Of a stretch of 7,587 nucleotides of DNA, positions 5,256-7,587 are shown in pieces (within the stretch, counting starts at the first letter, position 1; every line of letters begins with the position of its first letter). The stretch comes from JBNJGT01 sp051819765 (GTDB lineage Archaea > Nanobdellota > Nanobdellia > Woesearchaeales > JACJVW01), in NCBI GenBank assembly GCA_051819765.1, contig JBNJGT010000063.1, forward strand, positions 1 to 7,587, read 5' to 3'. Position numbers and translations under genes: made by a program. Below the pieces are notes generated by a model that made no database searches, was not told the origin of the DNA, and saw only the letters and a program-made list of their open reading frames with translations.

Positions 5256-7338
5256 CCGGCATATCCACCCGTGGAGCCTGCTTATGTGAATCCTCAACCC
5301 GCATCCCATTGCACAGCAGCTGCCCGGATTCGATCCGTAAGTCCATTGAAGCGAAATCCTTGATATCCACTTCGTCCTGCTGAGGCTCATACCCCTCCGG
5401 AACAAATAGTTCTCCATCCTCAACAGAGTGCTCCACCAGTTTTACCACTCCCTCTGACTCTGCAGCAAGGAGCATACCCTGGCTTGTCTCCCCACGAAGC
5501 TTTGCAGGTTTCAGATTCGCGACCACAACCACGGTTTGACCGGTTAGCTCCTCTTTGGTATAATACGGCCGCAAGCCTGCAACCACTTGCCGCTGCTCTT
5601 CTCCCAGGTCCACGTCGATGAGATAGAGCTTATCCGCCTCAGGATGGTCCCTGACCCGCAACACCGTGCCGGCCCGAAGCTGGAGTGGGAATGATCGCTT
5701 ACCACTGAAGCGTTTCTGCATGGTGCTGACGAATTCATCTTCAATCTTTGAGAACAAGAGATGAGGGTCAGAAAGCGTGGTTTGAGAGATGGACGAACCA
5801 AGCGCTGCCCACCCCTGCACTCCCTGTCCAAGCATCCGGAATATCTCCTGTGACGTCAAAGGCATATAGGGATGGATCAGGATTGCAAGGTCACGGCAGA
5901 CTAGTATCAGATGGTGCAAGGCGTTTCCAGCGACAACAGGGTCCTGCTTGATGGTCTTCCAGGGAGCATGCTCCTGGAAGTATTGGTTTCCAAGCCGTGC
6001 GACATGCATGATCTGCTTAAGCCCCTCTTTGAGCTCTCGATTCTCCAGAAGGTCAGCCACCTTCTGCTCCTCAATAGAGAGTTTCGCAAGGAAATCATCA
6101 TCACGCGCTGTACACTCAGGCACAGCACCATCAAAATGCTTCATGATGAAAGTCATGGTCCGGTTGACCAGGTTACCAAGATTTGCGACAAGCTCATTGT
6201 TGACTTTCTCCTGGAAATCACTCCAGGAGAATTGCGTATCTGCACGCTCTGGCCGCACCCGCAACAGATAATACCGGAACACATCCGAGGATATCTCGAG
6301 TTCAAAAAGATCTGTGCCAAACACCCCGACTCCACGGGATTTGGAGAACTTGGCATTCTCATAATTCAGATACTCCGTCGCGCTGATAGAATCAAGCAAT
6401 GTATAATGGTCCTTGGTCCCTAGTAAGGATCCAGGGAATATGATGGTATGGAACGGCACATTGTCCTTTCCCATAAACTGATAAAGCGTGACATCATCAG
6501 CCATCCACCAGTCCTTCCAGGCTTCACCAAGATGATTCTTTGTGATTGACAAGTAACCGATAGGCGCATCAAACCACACATAGAATACCTTGTCCTTATA
6601 TTTCTCAAGCGGCACAGGAACACCCCACTTCAGGTCACGGGAGATGGCCCGACTCTTTAAGCCCTCAGTAAGCCACGCCTGAGTGATCGTCTTTGCGTTC
6701 TGTGACCAGTTGGAGCTGCGCTCATCGATCCACGCACGCAGTTCAGGCTCCAGCTTTGGAAGATTCAGGAACAGGTGCTCGCTTTCCTTGAGCTCTGGCG
6801 TTCCCCCACAGACCTTGCAATGTGGATTTTGCAGTTCCGGCGCATTCAATACCCGACCACAACTATCGCATTGGTCACCACGGGCATCCTCATAGCCGCA
6901 ATAGGGACATGACCCTTCCACAAATCGATCCGCAAGAAACTTGTCACACGTTGGACAATACAACTGCTCCACGACTTTCTCCTCGATATAACCATTCTCA
7001 TAGAGCTTGAGAAAGATAGCCTGGGTTATCTCAACCTGATTCTTGGTTGCAGTACGTCCGAAACTATCAAATGAGATATTGAACCATTCATAGATATCCC
7101 GGTGGATCGCATAATACTTATCGCAAATCTCCTGGGGTGTCACTCCCTCTTCCAAAGCCTTTGTCTCAGTCGCGGTCCCATGCTCATCTGTGCCGCAGAT
7201 ATAAAGGGTCTCATACTTCCTGCTCCGGCAGAACCGGGCAAACACATCCGCTGAAAGGACTGCACCGATGATATTACCCAGATGAGGGATATTATTCGCA
7301 TAGGGCAGTGCGCTTGTAATCAATACTTTGTTCGTCAT
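5236..7338 (-). CDS. metG: Methionyl-tRNA synthetase with fused C-terminal tRNA-binding domain
   Basis: MetRS charges tRNA(Met) with methionine in the cytoplasm. The 700-residue chain has a class I Rossmann core with the HIGH equivalent HLGN (19-22), the methionine-pocket segment VFYVWFDAPIGY (251-262) and the KMSKS equivalent KFSKS (330-334). The insertion holds two complete zinc knuckles: Cys128, 131, 144, 147 and Cys157, 160, 174, 177. The helical anticodon domain (about 375-525) includes APWK (458-461). An EMAP-II/Trbp111-type OB fold covers about 549-628, with HPEADKLYLIDVDLG and the SQGMLLAAE signature. A further tail of some 50 residues (about 651-700) follows, containing DFASMDLRI. 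Many archaea encode the OB domain separately, so the fusion is notable but not unique. ATG 7338 lies about 26 bases from a TATA box and has no good Shine-Dalgarno, so it is read as leaderless. The end overlaps the Lit-like gene. Confidence 0.97.
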   Translation of the reverse strand: MTNKVLITSALPYANNIPHLGNIIGAVLSADVFARFCRSRKYETLYICGTDEHGTATETKALEEGVTPQEICDKYYAIHRDIYEWFNISFDSFGRTATKNQVEITQAIFLKLYENGYIEEKVVEQLYCPTCDKFLADRFVEGSCPYCGYEDARGDQCDSCGRVLNAPELQNPHCKVCGGTPELKESEHLFLNLPKLEPELRAWIDERSSNWSQNAKTITQAWLTEGLKSRAISRDLKWGVPVPLEKYKDKVFYVWFDAPIGYLSITKNHLGEAWKDWWMADDVTLYQFMGKDNVPFHTIIFPGSLLGTKDHYTLLDSISATEYLNYENAKFSKSRGVGVFGTDLFELEISSDVFRYYLLRVRPERADTQFSWSDFQEKVNNELVANLGNLVNRTMTFIMKHFDGAVPECTARDDDFLAKLSIEEQKVADLLENRELKEGLKQIMHVARLGNQYFQEHAPWKTIKQDPVVAGNALHHLILVCRDLAILIHPYMPLTSQEIFRMLGQGVQGWAALGSSISQTTLSDPHLLFSKIEDEFVSTMQKRFSGKRSFPLQLRAGTVLRVRDHPEADKLYLIDVDLGEEQRQVVAGLRPYYTKEELTGQTVVVVANLKPAKLRGETSQGMLLAAESEGVVKLVEHSVEDGELFVPEGYEPQQDEVDIKDFASMDLRIESGQLLCNGMRVEDSHKQAPRVDMPDGSKVR

Positions 7339-7360
7339 TACCCTAGCTAAAAAGAAGTAA

Positions 7361-7368
7361 TATAAAAA
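7361..7368 (-). promoter_or_regulatory. TATA box of metG (leaderless)
   Basis: Minus-strand TTTTTATA is centred about 26.5 bases before ATG 7338, so transcription should begin at the start codon. The box lies one base after the stop codon of the upstream small gene, so the two are separate units or metG has its own promoter. Confidence 0.6.
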
Positions 7369-7369
7369 G

Positions 7370-7465
7370 TTAGCTCTCTCTAAGAGTTTTCAGTTCCGCA
7401 AGAATCTCCTTTTGCTTCACACTGCTGACAGGATTAAGGTTCTCATCTACTACTTTGATTGCCAT
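7370..7465 (-). CDS. Possible leaderless small protein of 31 residues
   Basis: A 31-codon frame runs from ATG 7465 to TAA 7372-7370. The product begins MAIKVVDENLNP, followed by a likely amphipathic, charged helix SSVKQKEILAELKTLRES. It has no membrane segment or cysteine. The support is positional: a palindromic TATA box is centred 25.5 bases before the ATG, the same distance seen at metG and at the lipoprotein of 3814, and a purine-rich BRE-like element precedes it. I recognise no family. It could be a real small protein, a short upstream gene whose transcription affects metG, or the remaining 5' end of a longer gene. Confidence 0.5.
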   Translation of the reverse strand: MAIKVVDENLNPVSSVKQKEILAELKTLRES

Positions 7466-7486
7466 ACCTGGAAGAAGTCGAGAGGA

Positions 7487-7494
7487 TTTATAAA
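7487..7494 (-). promoter_or_regulatory. TATA box/BRE upstream of the 31-codon small gene
   Basis: TTTATAAA, inside the 10-base palindrome ATTTATAAAT (7486-7495), is preceded on the minus strand by CTCGAAACA, which resembles a BRE. Its distance to ATG 7465 fits leaderless transcription. Being symmetric, the box could also be read on the plus strand, but no plus-strand gene starts downstream of it in the window. Confidence 0.55.
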
Positions 7495-7513
7495 TGTTTC
7501 GAGTGTGTCGCTA

Positions 7514-7587
7514 CTAAAGAGTTAGAACAGCACCCAAATATTCAAGATTTGCTCCAAAAATACTGCATTCTCCAATATTCAAAACTT
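7514..7587 (-). CDS. Possible C-terminal end of a pentapeptide-repeat protein, cut by the window edge
   Basis: A minus-strand frame is open from the window edge to TAG 7516-7514 (23 complete codons). It reads as consecutive five-residue units LNIGE, CSIFG and ANLEY, then LGAVLTL and the stop. Asn or Ser followed by Ile or Leu in each unit fits the A(N/D)LxX pattern of pentapeptide-repeat proteins, and the DNA shows a matching 15-base rhythm. Only three units are visible and a frame of this length can stay open by chance, so this is tentative. Confidence 0.3.
   Translation of the reverse strand, partial: VLNIGECSIFGANLEYLGAVLTL

Noticed and set aside
5256..5423. N-terminal extension of the Lit-like protein to an ATG at 5423
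   Set aside because: The added 56 residues are non-hydrophobic and read out of frame through the metG end; the DUF1461 family starts at the first membrane helix.
7534..7585. Near-repeats of CCAAATATTCAA and CCAATATTCAA suggesting a CRISPR or attachment site
   Set aside because: Only two short imperfect copies, better explained by the 15-base coding rhythm of a pentapeptide-repeat frame.

Overview
The window looks like chromosomal DNA of an archaeon. Four genes have an archaeal TATA box at the expected distance upstream, and three of them are best read as leaderless, with the box centred about 25-27 bases before the ATG. Other signs are a methionyl-tRNA synthetase with two zinc knuckles and a fused tRNA-binding domain, a PIN-PhoH2 protein, and two lipobox proteins, one very rich in N-glycosylation sequons. 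Gene order is compact, with overlaps or 1-base gaps. The style fits a DPANN lineage (Woesearchaeota/Pacearchaeota type), but that placement is inference. I see no rRNA, tRNA, CRISPR array or insertion sequence.

Left block, minus strand (about 3742 down to 76). A TATA box and a strong Shine-Dalgarno lead into a three-gene cluster. It encodes a surface lipoprotein with a sequon-rich linker and three Ig-like/cadherin-like repeats, then a PIN-PhoH2 RNase/ATPase, then a 173-residue helical protein of unknown function. The last ATG lies one base after the PhoH2 stop. A hairpin and T-tract follow the last stop. The true start of the PhoH2 gene is a puzzle: the first catalytic Asp of its PIN domain lies upstream of every ATG, GTG or TTG in the frame.

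Middle block, plus strand (3784-4850). A divergent promoter drives a small cysteine-rich lipoprotein, followed through an ATGA overlap by an HNH endonuclease with an extra N-terminal zinc site. The last 65 codons of the HNH gene lie opposite the 3' end of the next gene, codon for codon.

Right block, minus strand (7587 down to 4653). At the edge is the possible end of a pentapeptide-repeat protein. Then come a leaderless 31-codon small gene, leaderless metG, and a four-helix membrane protein of the DUF1461/Lit family, which overlaps metG by 20 bases. In bacteria Lit rearranges acyl chains on lipoproteins. Finding a homologue beside two lipoprotein genes in an organism expected to have ether lipids is suggestive, but its chemistry here is unknown.

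There is no clearly delimited new defence or mobile system. The points most worth checking are the PhoH2 start and its partner protein, the archaeal Lit homologue, the in-register antisense overlap, and the leaderless small gene.
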